Assembly (NCBI GenBank): GCA_900554845.1 | Contig: USIY01000048.1 | Coordinates: 1-11,825 of the forward strand | From: an uncultured Bacteroidales bacterium | Lineage (GTDB): Bacteria > Bacteroidota > Bacteroidia > Bacteroidales > Muribaculaceae | Length of the DNA stretch: 11,825 bases | Reading direction: 5' to 3' | In this document: positions 1 through 7,218 of the stretch, one piece after another | Layout: each line of letters starts with the position of its first letter | How positions within the stretch are numbered: the first letter of the stretch is position 1 | Position numbers and translations under genes: made by a program | Notes under the pieces: model-generated | Databases searched by the model: none | What the model was told of the DNA's origin: nothing | The model's input: only the letters and a program-made list of their open reading frames with translations

Positions 1-72
1 TCTCAGTTGCTTGGCCAGACCTTCAAGACGGGACTCCAGAATGTCCAGATCTGATAACAGATTCTCGTCCAT
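1..72 (-). CDS. N-terminal fragment of a small coiled-coil-like protein
   Basis: Only the first 24 codons are inside the window; the gene runs leftward off the edge. The peptide reads MDENLLSDLDILESRLEGL followed by AKQLR. It has leucines and isoleucines at roughly heptad spacing and alternating charges, which suggests the start of a coiled coil. The start is supported by a GGGAG stretch four bases before the ATG and by a promoter match at 89-118. In Bacteroidota a short coiled-coil protein of this kind often precedes zapA and rny, and this could be that gene. This is recalled from family context; nothing in the window proves it. It lies downstream of LptD on the same strand, but it has its own promoter match. 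Confidence 0.55.
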   Translation of the reverse strand, partial: MDENLLSDLDILESRLEGLAKQLR

Positions 73-88
73 TTCTCCCAATTTTTTA

Positions 89-118
89 CAAAATTACGAA
101 ATTTTCTCGAATATCAAA
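89..118 (-). promoter_or_regulatory. Bacteroides-type promoter for the coiled-coil gene
   Basis: On the minus strand TTTG (complement of 115-118) is followed after 18 bases by TAATTTTG (complement of 89-96). This fits the Bacteroides sigma-ABfr pattern TTTG / TAnnTTTG. Transcription would start around 82-84, leaving a leader of only about ten bases before the ATG at 72. It lies in the gap after the lptD stop, so the downstream gene can be transcribed independently. Confidence 0.55.
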
Positions 119-166
119 AGAGAACCGCTCTAAATTCGCCCAAAGCTTTCCCTTATTTTTATTTTC

Positions 167-2941
167 TCAATACCATTGGATGCCGTTGCTGGACTGCGAC
201 CGTTTGTCGTACTTCAGGTCCTTGAGCAAGGATGATTTCACGGCGATGTGGAAATTATAGGATTTGTATGGTCCCACGGGCACAAAGCTGGCCGACATGG
301 TGAAACAGTGGATGTCGCGGCTGATGGAGCAGTTCATGTAGGCTATCTTATGCTGTTCAAAATTGTAGCTGGCCGAGAACGAGAAATTCCAGTTCGGTGT
401 GGGGCGCACGGAGCCGTTGATCGACAGGTTCTGCATCCACCGGCCTTTGTAATCAAGCTTTTTGTAATCGTAGTCGCCGTAGCCGTAGCTGACAGAATAG
501 TTCAGCGACAGACTCCACGGGAATTCCCATTTGGCGTAGCCGTCGGAATCGCTTTGTGTCATACGGTCTTTCGCCCGGTTCCTTTCGTTGCGCGACATGC
601 CGCCGTCGACAAAACTGTCTTCTTCGGTAAGATCGTCGTCCTCTTCCTCATCGTCCGGCTTGCGGCCGTTCTCGTTGTTCTTTTTGCGCTTGAAGGTGTC
701 GTTGTTGAAGGTGTAGGAGAAACTTGTGGAGAACGACGAGAGCTTCAGCAGCCCCTGGCCGCATTGCCAGCGGAATTTGTCGACCTGGTGCACGGTTCCG
801 TTGGCATCGGGCCGGTAGACGTACGGATCCCAGGTGGTGTTGAAGTTCAGGTTGAAGTTCTTGATGAGACGCATTGTTACGCTCGCCTGCAACGGGCTGA
901 GCTTCAAAGAATCGGCCGCGAAGTTATAGCTCTGCGACAGGCTCAGGTTCTCAATCAGCGATATTTTCTTGTAGCCGGTGGAATCCTGGTCGGACTTCAC
1001 CTTCATCTCCAGGTTGTTGGCCAGCGACCATGATATGGCGCTGCTCATGCCCCTCCCCGGGACTCCGAAGATGCCGTGGCTGAAGTATGAATAGTCGCGG
1101 CGTGTCTGGTTGCCCGCCTGGTCGGTCATGTAATAGTAGTTGTAGTATCCCCACATAGGCGATCCGAAGTCCGGCGTGTAGTTGAAGCCGATCGAGGGGG
1201 TAAGGACGTGGCGTACCATCTGGATCTTGTCGCCCAGGAACTTCGCGGGTTCCCAGAAGCCGTAGAGCTTGGTGTCCATGCTTACTCCGACGTTGAAATC
1301 GAACACATTGTAGAACCCGTAGGTGGTGTCCTGGATTTCCATCGAGGCCTGGGAGTCCCATTGACGCCGGATCTTGCTTGTGTACATACGGTCGTTCAGC
1401 GATATGTTGGGGGAAATGTGGACATACTTCAGCAGGTCGAACGTCGCCGAGATCGGTATGTAATGCTTCATTCCGTTGCGCCAGTCCTTTATCAGGCTCT
1501 TTTTGAGGAACTGGTCCTGTTGCGAGGTCAGCGAGTTCTGGAACTGGCCGGAGTAAGACATCTTTATTTTCTCGTACCATTTTTCACCGCCGGCCGACTT
1601 CTTGCGCTTGAAGGGGGCAAGCTGCGACATAGTGACAGTAAGGTTTGGGAACGATACCGCCAGTGTGGAGTCCTGGCTTCGTTGCGTGATGTTGGCAGTG
1701 GCCGACAGGCTCCATTTGGTACCGGGGAAACGATAGGTCATGTTGACCGACGACGACTTGGTGTTCTCGGTGAAGGAGCTGTTGTAGTATGAATTGAGGT
1801 CATTGCGGGAATAACCTGAGGTAGCGAAGTTTACCGATGCGGAGAACGACAGGTTGGGATTTGCCTTTGCGTCCTGGCTATGGCTCCAGATCACCTGGAA
1901 GTTATGCATTTTCTGGTAGTCCGCCGTCCCTTTGTCACCGGTGACGGTCTGCAGGAACGAGATGTTGAACGTACCGCGGAATTTATAGCGTTTCACATAA
2001 CTGGAGTATGCCGAGAGCCCCCATGATCCTTTGGTGTAGATCTCCCCCCGGAGCGCAAGGTCGATATTGTCGTTGATGGCGAAATAGTATCCGCCGTCGC
2101 GAAGATAGAAACCACGGTTGTAATCGTCGCCGAATGAGGGGAAAAGAACGCCTGAGGAGTATTTCTCGCTGAAGGGAAAATATCCGAAGGGGAGGGCCAG
2201 CGGCAACGGCACGCCCATCAGCACCATATATCCCGGGCCGGTGACCACATCTTTCTTCGGGCGAACTTTCGCCTTGGTGAGTTGGAAATAGAAGTGAGGG
2301 TTGTCGTGGTCGTCGCAAGTGGTGTATTTTCCGTTCTCCACAAAGAAGCTGCCGTCGTCCATTCGCTTGGCCTGACCGCCTGTAAGGAATCCGTCCTGCT
2401 GTTCGGTGATGATGCCGGTTATGTATCCTCTTTCGGTCTTGAAGTTATAGCTCATGGTCTTGGACTCGTACTCGCCGCTCTTGTCTTTGAACACAGGGGA
2501 GCCGTTCACCACTCCAAGGGAGTCGATCACGCCGTTGGCGTAGACCGTGCTGGAATCCAGGTTCATGCGGATTTGGGCTGAATTGAGTTTCAGATCCTCG
2601 TAATCCACCGAACTTTCGCCAAAGAGATGAGCCGAGTTCCCTTTGCTTATCACCATGGAGTCCTTGGCGGAAAAATTCACTGGAGCTTTGATGTCATTGG
2701 CATCGCGGTTGATTTTCGTGAATCGTGTGCGTGTCGTGTCGATCCGCACCGACGTCGTGTCCGCCAAGGCTGCCGAATCGCCGGAAATGCCGCTTGCCGG
2801 CGGCAACGAGTCATAAGGAATTCCTGCGGCTATACTGTCGGGAGTCGCCGGCATGTGTTCCGGCAACTCCCGGCCTGCCTGCCGCGAATATCCGATGCCG
2901 GCTACCGCGCCCGCAAGTATGTAAAGCAAGATTTTCCTCAC
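167..2941 (-). CDS. lptD: LptD-like LPS-assembly outer-membrane protein
   Basis: This is a 924-residue protein of the Bacteroidota LptD family, the outer-membrane translocon that inserts lipopolysaccharide into the outer leaflet. Residues 1-22 form a signal peptide (MRKILLYILAGAVAGIGYS). A Ser/Thr/Asp-rich stretch follows, to about residue 90. Next is an OstA/LptA-like beta-jellyroll (about 90-200, with the FGESSVDYEDLKLNSAQIRM type of strands). The family-typical TTCDDHDNPHFYF motif is near residue 207, and a beta-barrel rich in aromatic alternating strands runs to the C terminus. The length is normal for the Bacteroidota version. A basic-then-acidic linker (KRKKNN then DDEEEDDD, about residues 750-785) interrupts the barrel and is probably a surface or periplasmic loop. 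A strong promoter match lies 25 bases before the start codon. No hairpin terminator is visible after the stop. The family call is confident. The cysteine pattern of enterobacterial LptD is not expected here. Confidence 0.93.
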   Translation of the reverse strand: MRKILLYILAGAVAGIGYSRQAGRELPEHMPATPDSIAAGIPYDSLPPASGISGDSAALADTTSVRIDTTRTRFTKINRDANDIKAPVNFSAKDSMVISKGNSAHLFGESSVDYEDLKLNSAQIRMNLDSSTVYANGVIDSLGVVNGSPVFKDKSGEYESKTMSYNFKTERGYITGIITEQQDGFLTGGQAKRMDDGSFFVENGKYTTCDDHDNPHFYFQLTKAKVRPKKDVVTGPGYMVLMGVPLPLALPFGYFPFSEKYSSGVLFPSFGDDYNRGFYLRDGGYYFAINDNIDLALRGEIYTKGSWGLSAYSSYVKRYKFRGTFNISFLQTVTGDKGTADYQKMHNFQVIWSHSQDAKANPNLSFSASVNFATSGYSRNDLNSYYNSSFTENTKSSSVNMTYRFPGTKWSLSATANITQRSQDSTLAVSFPNLTVTMSQLAPFKRKKSAGGEKWYEKIKMSYSGQFQNSLTSQQDQFLKKSLIKDWRNGMKHYIPISATFDLLKYVHISPNISLNDRMYTSKIRRQWDSQASMEIQDTTYGFYNVFDFNVGVSMDTKLYGFWEPAKFLGDKIQMVRHVLTPSIGFNYTPDFGSPMWGYYNYYYMTDQAGNQTRRDYSYFSHGIFGVPGRGMSSAISWSLANNLEMKVKSDQDSTGYKKISLIENLSLSQSYNFAADSLKLSPLQASVTMRLIKNFNLNFNTTWDPYVYRPDANGTVHQVDKFRWQCGQGLLKLSSFSTSFSYTFNNDTFKRKKNNENGRKPDDEEEDDDLTEEDSFVDGGMSRNERNRAKDRMTQSDSDGYAKWEFPWSLSLNYSVSYGYGDYDYKKLDYKGRWMQNLSINGSVRPTPNWNFSFSASYNFEQHKIAYMNCSISRDIHCFTMSASFVPVGPYKSYNFHIAVKSSLLKDLKYDKRSQSSNGIQWY

Positions 2942-2965
2942 TTCCGTTCAGGGTAGTTCAAGATG

Positions 2966-2996
2966 CAAAGTTAACCATATTCGCCGATATGACAAA
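2966..2996 (-). promoter_or_regulatory. Bacteroides-type promoter for lptD
   Basis: On the minus strand TTTG (complement of 2993-2996) is followed after exactly 19 bases by TAACTTTG (complement of 2966-2973). This is a full match to the Bacteroides TTTG-N19-TAnnTTTG consensus. The start site would be near 2959, giving a leader of about 18 bases before the lptD ATG. It is the best promoter match in the window. Confidence 0.7.
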
Positions 2997-3100
2997 ATAA
3001 ACTTTTCCAGGGCTGGCGCATGAAATTTATATAAGATTAAGTTAAATCAAGAGGCTTAAATGTGAAAGTATGCTTGATTTCTTGACTATTCCGTTGAAAA

Positions 3101-3115
3101 AGGCTAAATTAGCCT
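3101..3115. repeat. 7-bp inverted repeat at the transposase start
   Basis: AGGCTAA (3101-3107) and TTAGCCT (3109-3115) are perfect inverted arms around a single A. The palindrome ends one base before the ATG at 3117. It could be a repressor-type site, or part of the left end of the former insertion sequence. No matching copy was seen at the right side of the remnant, so an IS terminal repeat is not demonstrated. The rest of the 2942-3116 gap is AT-rich and, apart from the lptD promoter, shows nothing else I can support. Confidence 0.4.
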
Positions 3116-3116
3116 C

Positions 3117-3812
3117 ATGCAAATGGAGATATTCTGTAAGGAAAAAGACCCGCGGGTACTCGGGAAAGGCAAGCACGAGCTGGAGGACGTCCTCCGCATG
3201 GCTCTCATAGGAGTATTGTGTTCATGCGATGATTACGACGAGATCTCGGATCTGATAGAGGACAAGGAGGATGAATTCAAGAGAATGGGCTTCCTTAAGT
3301 TATCCAACGGCGATCTGTCTGGCGATACGGTCAGGCGGGTCGTGGAGTCGGTCAGTCCCGATGAGATGCGTGCCAGTCTGTCAATCAGCCGGGAACACAT
3401 CGTCTCGTCGCTCAAGTGATGCCACGTCATCATCGACGGGAAGAAACACCGTGGCGAAAATCCTGCCAGCAGGGGATGCAACGGCCTCTATATACTGAAC
3501 GCCATGGTCTCGGAGTACGAGATCTGCGTCTCCGAGAAGCGGGTCGAAGACAAGACCAATGAACTGACCGTGCTGCCGTCCGTCATAGCGTCGCTGTGCA
3601 TCGTGGGAGCCCTCGTGTCGGTCGACGCTATGGGTCCGCACCGGAATATCGCACGGCAGATCGTGATGCAGGACGGCCACTATCTTATGGCCCTCAAGGA
3701 CAACCAGACTGTTCTCAAAGGCCTTGTCGAGACCATATTCTCCTCCGCGTCTCCGCTTTCCACACACATGACCGAGGAGAAAGGCCATGGACGCGAGGAA
3801 AAGCGAAGGTGC
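3117..3812 (+). pseudogene. ISAs1-family transposase, interrupted and truncated
   Basis: This is a decayed DDE transposase of the ISAs1 family. The first part (3117-3419) matches the N-terminal transposase-associated domain: a DPR motif, KHELEDVLRMALIGVLC, then FLKLSNGDLSGDTVRRVV, where intact relatives usually have NGIPSHDT. A TGA at 3417-3419 stops translation, but the same frame reads straight on as CHVIIDGKKHRG, GLYILNAMVSEYEICVSEK, EDKTNELTVLP and SVDAMGP. The first two catalytic aspartates are present, at 3435-3437 (IIDGK) and 3624-3626 (VDAMG). The frame then reaches LMALKDNQ and GHGREEKRRC at 3783-3812, where similarity stops. Intact relatives run to about 370 residues; roughly 230 are present, and the third acidic catalytic residue is missing. 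Starts at 3117 or 3123 are both possible. No terminal inverted repeats or target duplication were seen. Confidence 0.85.
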
Positions 3813-3836
3813 GTCTTCACGTCTTTGCGTCTTCGC
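3813..3836 (+). repeat. Three tandem 8-bp units, GTCTTYRC type
   Basis: Three head-to-tail 8-mers follow the break in transposase similarity without a gap: GTCTTCAC (3813-3820), GTCTTTGC (3821-3828) and GTCTTCGC (3829-3836), followed by GTTT. The reverse strand reads as GCGAAGAC and GCAAAGAC units, which resemble a motif I recall as dispersed in intergenic regions of many bacteria. That resemblance is from memory and was not checked. The repeat begins at the edge of a probable 96-base insertion in the transposase. Confidence 0.6.
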
Positions 3837-3884
3837 GTTTATTTCTACTCATCTTCCTTTCATCGGCACTCTGCATGAGTCTAA

Positions 3885-4007
3885 TATTTGAGAGATATCC
3901 GTAAATGCCGAGTCGAGAAAACAATGGCCGACATGCTGCAATACCGGTCATTATCCAAATGGTCACAAACCGAATTGAGTATCAGAATGCTTAATATTTC
4001 AGAATAA
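3885..4007 (+). pseudogene. Possible continuation of the ISAs1 transposase remnant
   Basis: In the same frame as the transposase, after two stops (3876-3878 and 3882-3884), the sequence reads RDIRKCRVEKTMADMLQY then RSLSKWSQ and ends at a TAA at 4005-4007. ISAs1 transposases have an HGRxExRxxxV motif and, some 25 residues later, a W. If RKCRV is joined to the HGREE of the upstream part, the tryptophan falls at that spacing. This would make 3813-3908 an in-frame 96-base insertion. Direct evidence is limited to frame and spacing, so the call is tentative. Nothing else is visible in the gap before the next gene. Confidence 0.35.
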
Positions 4008-4011
4008 TTGC

Positions 4012-5174
4012 TTATTTCACCATGAACTTCTTGCCGTTGCGGATATATATGCCGGGAACAAGCCGATCTGGCCTAATCCTGCGTCCCGCCAGGTCATAGA
4101 CCGGTGCGTCGATATCCTCCATATCCTCCCGGAACACTTCGTCCACTCCGCTCACGTCTATCAAAAGCGTAGGTGCGCTCTCAACCTCCAATCCATCCTC
4201 GTATTTGTAAACCAGTTTAGCACACACATTATTGTAAGGTTTCTTAAAAATAGACTCATCAAATGGGATGTGCGTATAGTACAAATGCCATCCTTCCTTT
4301 GGGGATTCGCCACTATATTTCCAATATATGTCAGTTATGGATTTACCATCATAAATGTACGTATACGGTTTTCCATCTATGTATATGCGGAAATACAGCT
4401 GATAATAATGCATTGCCGGGCCTTCCTGGCTAAAAATACTTCCAGTCAATATTAGATATTTAGTATGATAGTAAGGGCATTCCTCAAGATAAAATTCCGG
4501 TGCCTGGGGAGTCAATGGTCCATCCGGCACGTACATCAGCTGGAAATTCAGGTATATAGGATCTGGCCATAGTGGTACGTCTCCCGTCCAATTCTGATGA
4601 TCATTAAAATAATCAGAGACCCATACTTTGCAGCTTGGATTATGGATCCATTTCTTTTCGGAGTCATAATCAAAAAATATGTCCTCGTCAAGAGTCTCAT
4701 AATGATATGTAGAATTCCTGCTGCCCTCTCCCCAACTCTCTGACCAGTATTTACATGGATTGAAATACTTGTCGGCAACAGGAGAATCATAATTAGGACC
4801 TCCAGATGTCCTGTCCCACTCATATGCCGATAACTCTGGCGCACGCTTTATGTATATCTTCCCATTATTCACCTTGCCGGCGATCCATGAGTCAATGACA
4901 AAGGCTTCTCCGAGGGAACTCATAGGTCTCCCAAAGTCATATAACCTATAATAAACAGAATCTTCCAACACAGCAACATCAAGCGTTCTGCTCAATATGG
5001 TTCCATCACTCAGAGTTTTATTATACCAGTCCCATTTCTCAATTGTCGCACCTTCTGGGGATGCACCACAGAGACATCATTGGTATTAGCCCAAGATCCA
5101 AATCCAATCGATACTGCAAATATCATGGACAATACTTTTGCGATATTTCTTTTTGAGGTAAATAGAACCATCAT
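4012..5174 (-). pseudogene. Secreted protein with T9SS-like tail, frameshifted
   Basis: An open body of 327 codons (4012-4995) lacks a signal peptide, but upstream sequence restores the gene. An ATG pair at 5169-5174 opens a frame with a clear signal peptide (MMVLFTSKRNIAKVLSM, then IFAVSIGFGSWA) and NTNDVSVVHP. It then runs to a stop at the TGA read from around 5010. A second frame from about 5058 reads PEGATIEKWDWYNKTLSDGT and joins directly to the body (ILSRTLDVAVLEDS). The frames switch at the G run 5057-5060: one base is missing, or two are extra. The body is rich in Tyr, Trp, Asp and Pro and ends in VYDLAGRRIRPDRLVPGIYI and RNGKKFMVK, a degenerate type-A T9SS-like tail common in gut Bacteroidales. 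I do not recognise the central domain. The gene is divergent from the barrel gene at 5220 and AT-richer than the core genes. Confidence 0.7.
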
Positions 5175-5183
5175 CTTATTGCA

Positions 5184-5212
5184 TTTGTTAATAATATCAA
5201 CGTTTAAATTTT
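5184..5212 (+). promoter_or_regulatory. Possible promoter for the barrel gene
   Basis: TTTG (5184-5187) is followed after 17 bases by TAAATTTT (5205-5212). This matches seven of the eight positions in TAnnTTTG, with slightly short spacing. If real, transcription would start at about 5219-5220, which favours translation from the in-frame ATG at 5238 over 5220. The stretch sits in the short gap between the two divergent accessory genes. Confidence 0.3.
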
Positions 5213-5219
5213 CTTAAAA

Positions 5220-6824
5220 TTGCTAAGAGCATTGAATATGAACAATAATAAACAAAACAATGAATGTCCCTTGAGAGCAACATCTCGTCCTGCATGGCCA
5301 AGCAAAGATGAATTACCCATAGTTGCTTTTGCGCCAATACCATATTCATATCAAGAAAGTCTTGACAAGCAAGTACATCCGGAGGCTTTGGAGAATATAT
5401 ATCAATCCGTCTCAGAAAGCGGATGTAATGCAGTTATAATAGGATTGTCGGGAGATGCCACTGAATATCAGATGCCGGCTGCGAAAAGACATAATGTCAA
5501 AGTGATATTTCCTGTCAGCGGAACCTGGGGAATTGAAAGCCATTGTTTCGATCTACTACGCAAGTATATTGGCAACAGTGATATAGCTGCATGGTTCTCT
5601 TATGATGAGCCTAAACCATATCAATGGGGTGATGCATTCTACAGCCTTTACAAGAAAATCGATATGGGTGATTCCACATACTGGAACCAGCTTACGACAG
5701 CTTATGGAATTTCATCAAGTTTAGATCAGACAAGAATCTCTATATTCAACCTAATTGCGGAATCAAATACAGACTGGGCTGGATCTTTCGGCATAGATTA
5801 TAAAGACAAGAATCTGGCCGAGAAATTAGATGCCGCGCGTCATTACCTCAACAACTTGCAGACGCTCTTCCGTCCTTGGATATGGAGTTATGACTATTAT
5901 CCCATAAAAGACAAAGTAGAGCATGGGTCAATCGTTATCGGGGGGACGAAGACAGACTATGAGAAATTCTATGGATATCTGGGTCTGTATCAAGATTTCA
6001 CGAAGAAAATAGGGTCGGAGTTCTGGGCATATGGAATGTGCATGGCTCATGAATTCTATGAAGATAAAACATGGACCAAATTAAAAGATTCATTTCCGAC
6101 TCCGACAGAAGGGTCTTTACGCTTCGAGGTTTTCTCCGCATTGCTGTATGGTGCCCAGGGAATCGTCTATTATAGATATGGGTTGGGAATATCAGCCGCT
6201 GAGGCTGCAGATCCCGATAAAAAGGGGGTCGTCGGCAATACCAAATGTGTACTGGCACCATTGTCTTGCGAAGTAGAGAAAAACAGTGAGAATGCCATTA
6301 TAAATGTAACTATTCACAAATCCATAATCTGGGAACGCCTCAAGAAAGTCAATGGAGAAATAAAGGCTTTTCAGAAAATATTCCTGAGATGCAATGTGAA
6401 AGGGCATAGGCAGTATCCCTATAGTAATGGAGCAACCACAAATATTGAGACTATTAAAAGATATGAGGGAGATATCTCTGATATCGATGAATGTATAGAG
6501 ATAGCAAAGTGTTATGGATATGGCGTGTTGCTTACCTCATTAACCAACTCCCAATCCAATGGGAAGCTCCGTCATTACGTGGCGATCATGAACCTTGATC
6601 CGTTGTCTACTATATGTACGGAAGCAGGAATTCCGACAATACATTGGCCGCAGGTTATGTCTACGGCAACGGACCGCTGGAATGTGACATCGCTGGCACG
6701 GGGGTTGACTCCAAAGTTACTTTCCGGAAAAACGAAATCTGGAATGCGATCAGACAGGTCAACACGGAAGTCAATTCATGGAAACTCGTCTTCACCCGCG
6801 CGAAGGTTCTGGAATGTTTCATAA
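5220..6824 (+). CDS. TIM-barrel glycoside-hydrolase-like protein, C terminus replaced
   Basis: The protein shows an eight-stranded barrel pattern: PIVAFAPIP (33-41), NAVIIGL (70-76), VKVIFPV (93-99), IAAWFSYDEP (122-131), ISIFNLIA (173-180), RPWIWSYDYYP (218-228), GSEFWAYGMCMAH (265-277) and GAQGIVYYRYG (311-321). The YDEP after strand 4 is where clan-A-type hydrolases carry an acid residue, and PTPTEGSLRFEVFSALLYGAQG resembles uncharacterised Bacteroidetes glycosidase-like proteins. A C-terminal domain follows (about 340-460) with IIWERLKKVNGEIKA and HYVAIMNLD. After D460 (6599) the frame departs from the family and runs on as low-quality sequence (from PLSTICTEAG) to a chance stop at 6824. 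No signal peptide is present from either possible start (5220 or 5238), although such proteins are usually exported. Substrate and activity are unknown. The product is probably non-native at both ends. Confidence 0.6.
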   Translation: MLRALNMNNNKQNNECPLRATSRPAWPSKDELPIVAFAPIPYSYQESLDKQVHPEALENIYQSVSESGCNAVIIGLSGDATEYQMPAAKRHNVKVIFPVSGTWGIESHCFDLLRKYIGNSDIAAWFSYDEPKPYQWGDAFYSLYKKIDMGDSTYWNQLTTAYGISSSLDQTRISIFNLIAESNTDWAGSFGIDYKDKNLAEKLDAARHYLNNLQTLFRPWIWSYDYYPIKDKVEHGSIVIGGTKTDYEKFYGYLGLYQDFTKKIGSEFWAYGMCMAHEFYEDKTWTKLKDSFPTPTEGSLRFEVFSALLYGAQGIVYYRYGLGISAAEAADPDKKGVVGNTKCVLAPLSCEVEKNSENAIINVTIHKSIIWERLKKVNGEIKAFQKIFLRCNVKGHRQYPYSNGATTNIETIKRYEGDISDIDECIEIAKCYGYGVLLTSLTNSQSNGKLRHYVAIMNLDPLSTICTEAGIPTIHWPQVMSTATDRWNVTSLARGLTPKLLSGKTKSGMRSDRSTRKSIHGNSSSPARRFWNVS

Positions 6825-6996
6825 AGGGTTCGGCAGTTGCGGGTATTGATGCATTGCCTGACTCGTATGAGTGTCTTGACTCATTGCAGACGGGTGCTAA
6901 AGGAGTACTGGTAAGTCATATGGTAAGAATTCCTGACCAGAAGAAAACCCTGGACAGAATACATTACCTTGTAATCGTGAACCTTGACTATGAGAG
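6156..6996 (+). repeat. Paralogous C-terminal domain present twice, in different frames
   Basis: Two protein-level copies lie back to back. Copy A (about 6156-6599, frame of the barrel gene) runs GIVYYRYG, then LSCEVEKNS, IIWERLKKVNGEI and HYVAIMNLD. Copy B (about 6599-6990, another frame) runs SVVYYMYG, then LECDIAGTG, EIWNAIRQVNTEV and HYLVIVNLD. The order and spacing of the matched blocks agree, but the DNA is clearly diverged, so this is an old paralogy and not a recent slippage duplication. Confidence 0.65.
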
Positions 6997-7177
6997 CAGT
7001 CAGGATATATATGTATCATTCAAAAGCGGATATGGAGCGAGTTTCGTGATGCCATCGCAGCCTGGTCCGAACCTGTCCAAAGCCAGTTTGCCTCCGGTAA
7101 TAATCAGTCCCACTGAGAGGCAGACTCTGGTGGCCGGAGGGATTAAAGTGATTTCATGGTCAGTTAAAAATGATTAA
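6602..7177 (+). pseudogene. C-terminal remnant of a second barrel-family paralog
   Basis: This frame is open from just after a TGA at 6596-6598 and has its first ATG at 6614. It reads VVYYMYGSRNSDNTLAAG from 6602, so it begins inside what would be barrel strand 8. It then gives the family C-terminal domain (EIWNAIRQVNTEVNSWKLVF, HYLVIVNLDYESSQDIYV) and a full C terminus with SFKSGYG, PPVIISPTERQTLVAGGIKV and ISWSVKND. The first roughly 310 residues of a normal family member are absent. The remnant begins where the upstream gene loses similarity. The simplest reading is that a deletion between two tandem paralogs removed the end of the first and the start of the second, leaving an out-of-frame join. 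It has no start of its own that would give a folded protein. Confidence 0.6.
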
Positions 7178-7206
7178 CCGTAATATTGCCAAGCAAAAAT
7201 TACGGT
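7177..7206. terminator. 8-bp hairpin right after the barrel remnant
   Basis: ACCGTAAT (7177-7184) pairs with ATTACGGT (7199-7206) around a 14-base loop. The stem starts at the last base of the TAA stop. It is the first of two hairpins between converging genes. It has no U-run, so terminator function is uncertain. Confidence 0.4.
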
Positions 7207-7218
7207 ATGCAGACATCG

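Noticed and set aside
141..150. AAAGCTTT palindrome after the lptD stop as a terminator
   Set aside because: It is a short self-complementary 8-mer without a loop or U-tract and could not form a useful hairpin.
248..1033. 261-codon plus-strand open frame opposite lptD
   Set aside because: It overlaps the lptD barrel entirely, its translation is Val/Arg-rich low-quality sequence with no domain, and lptD is well supported. It is an antisense shadow.
951..1580. 209-codon minus-strand frame inside lptD
   Set aside because: It is in another frame of the same strand as lptD, with no recognisable domain and no start context.
3813..3836. Possible CRISPR-like array
   Set aside because: There are only three 8-bp units with no spacers between them. 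It is a simple tandem repeat.
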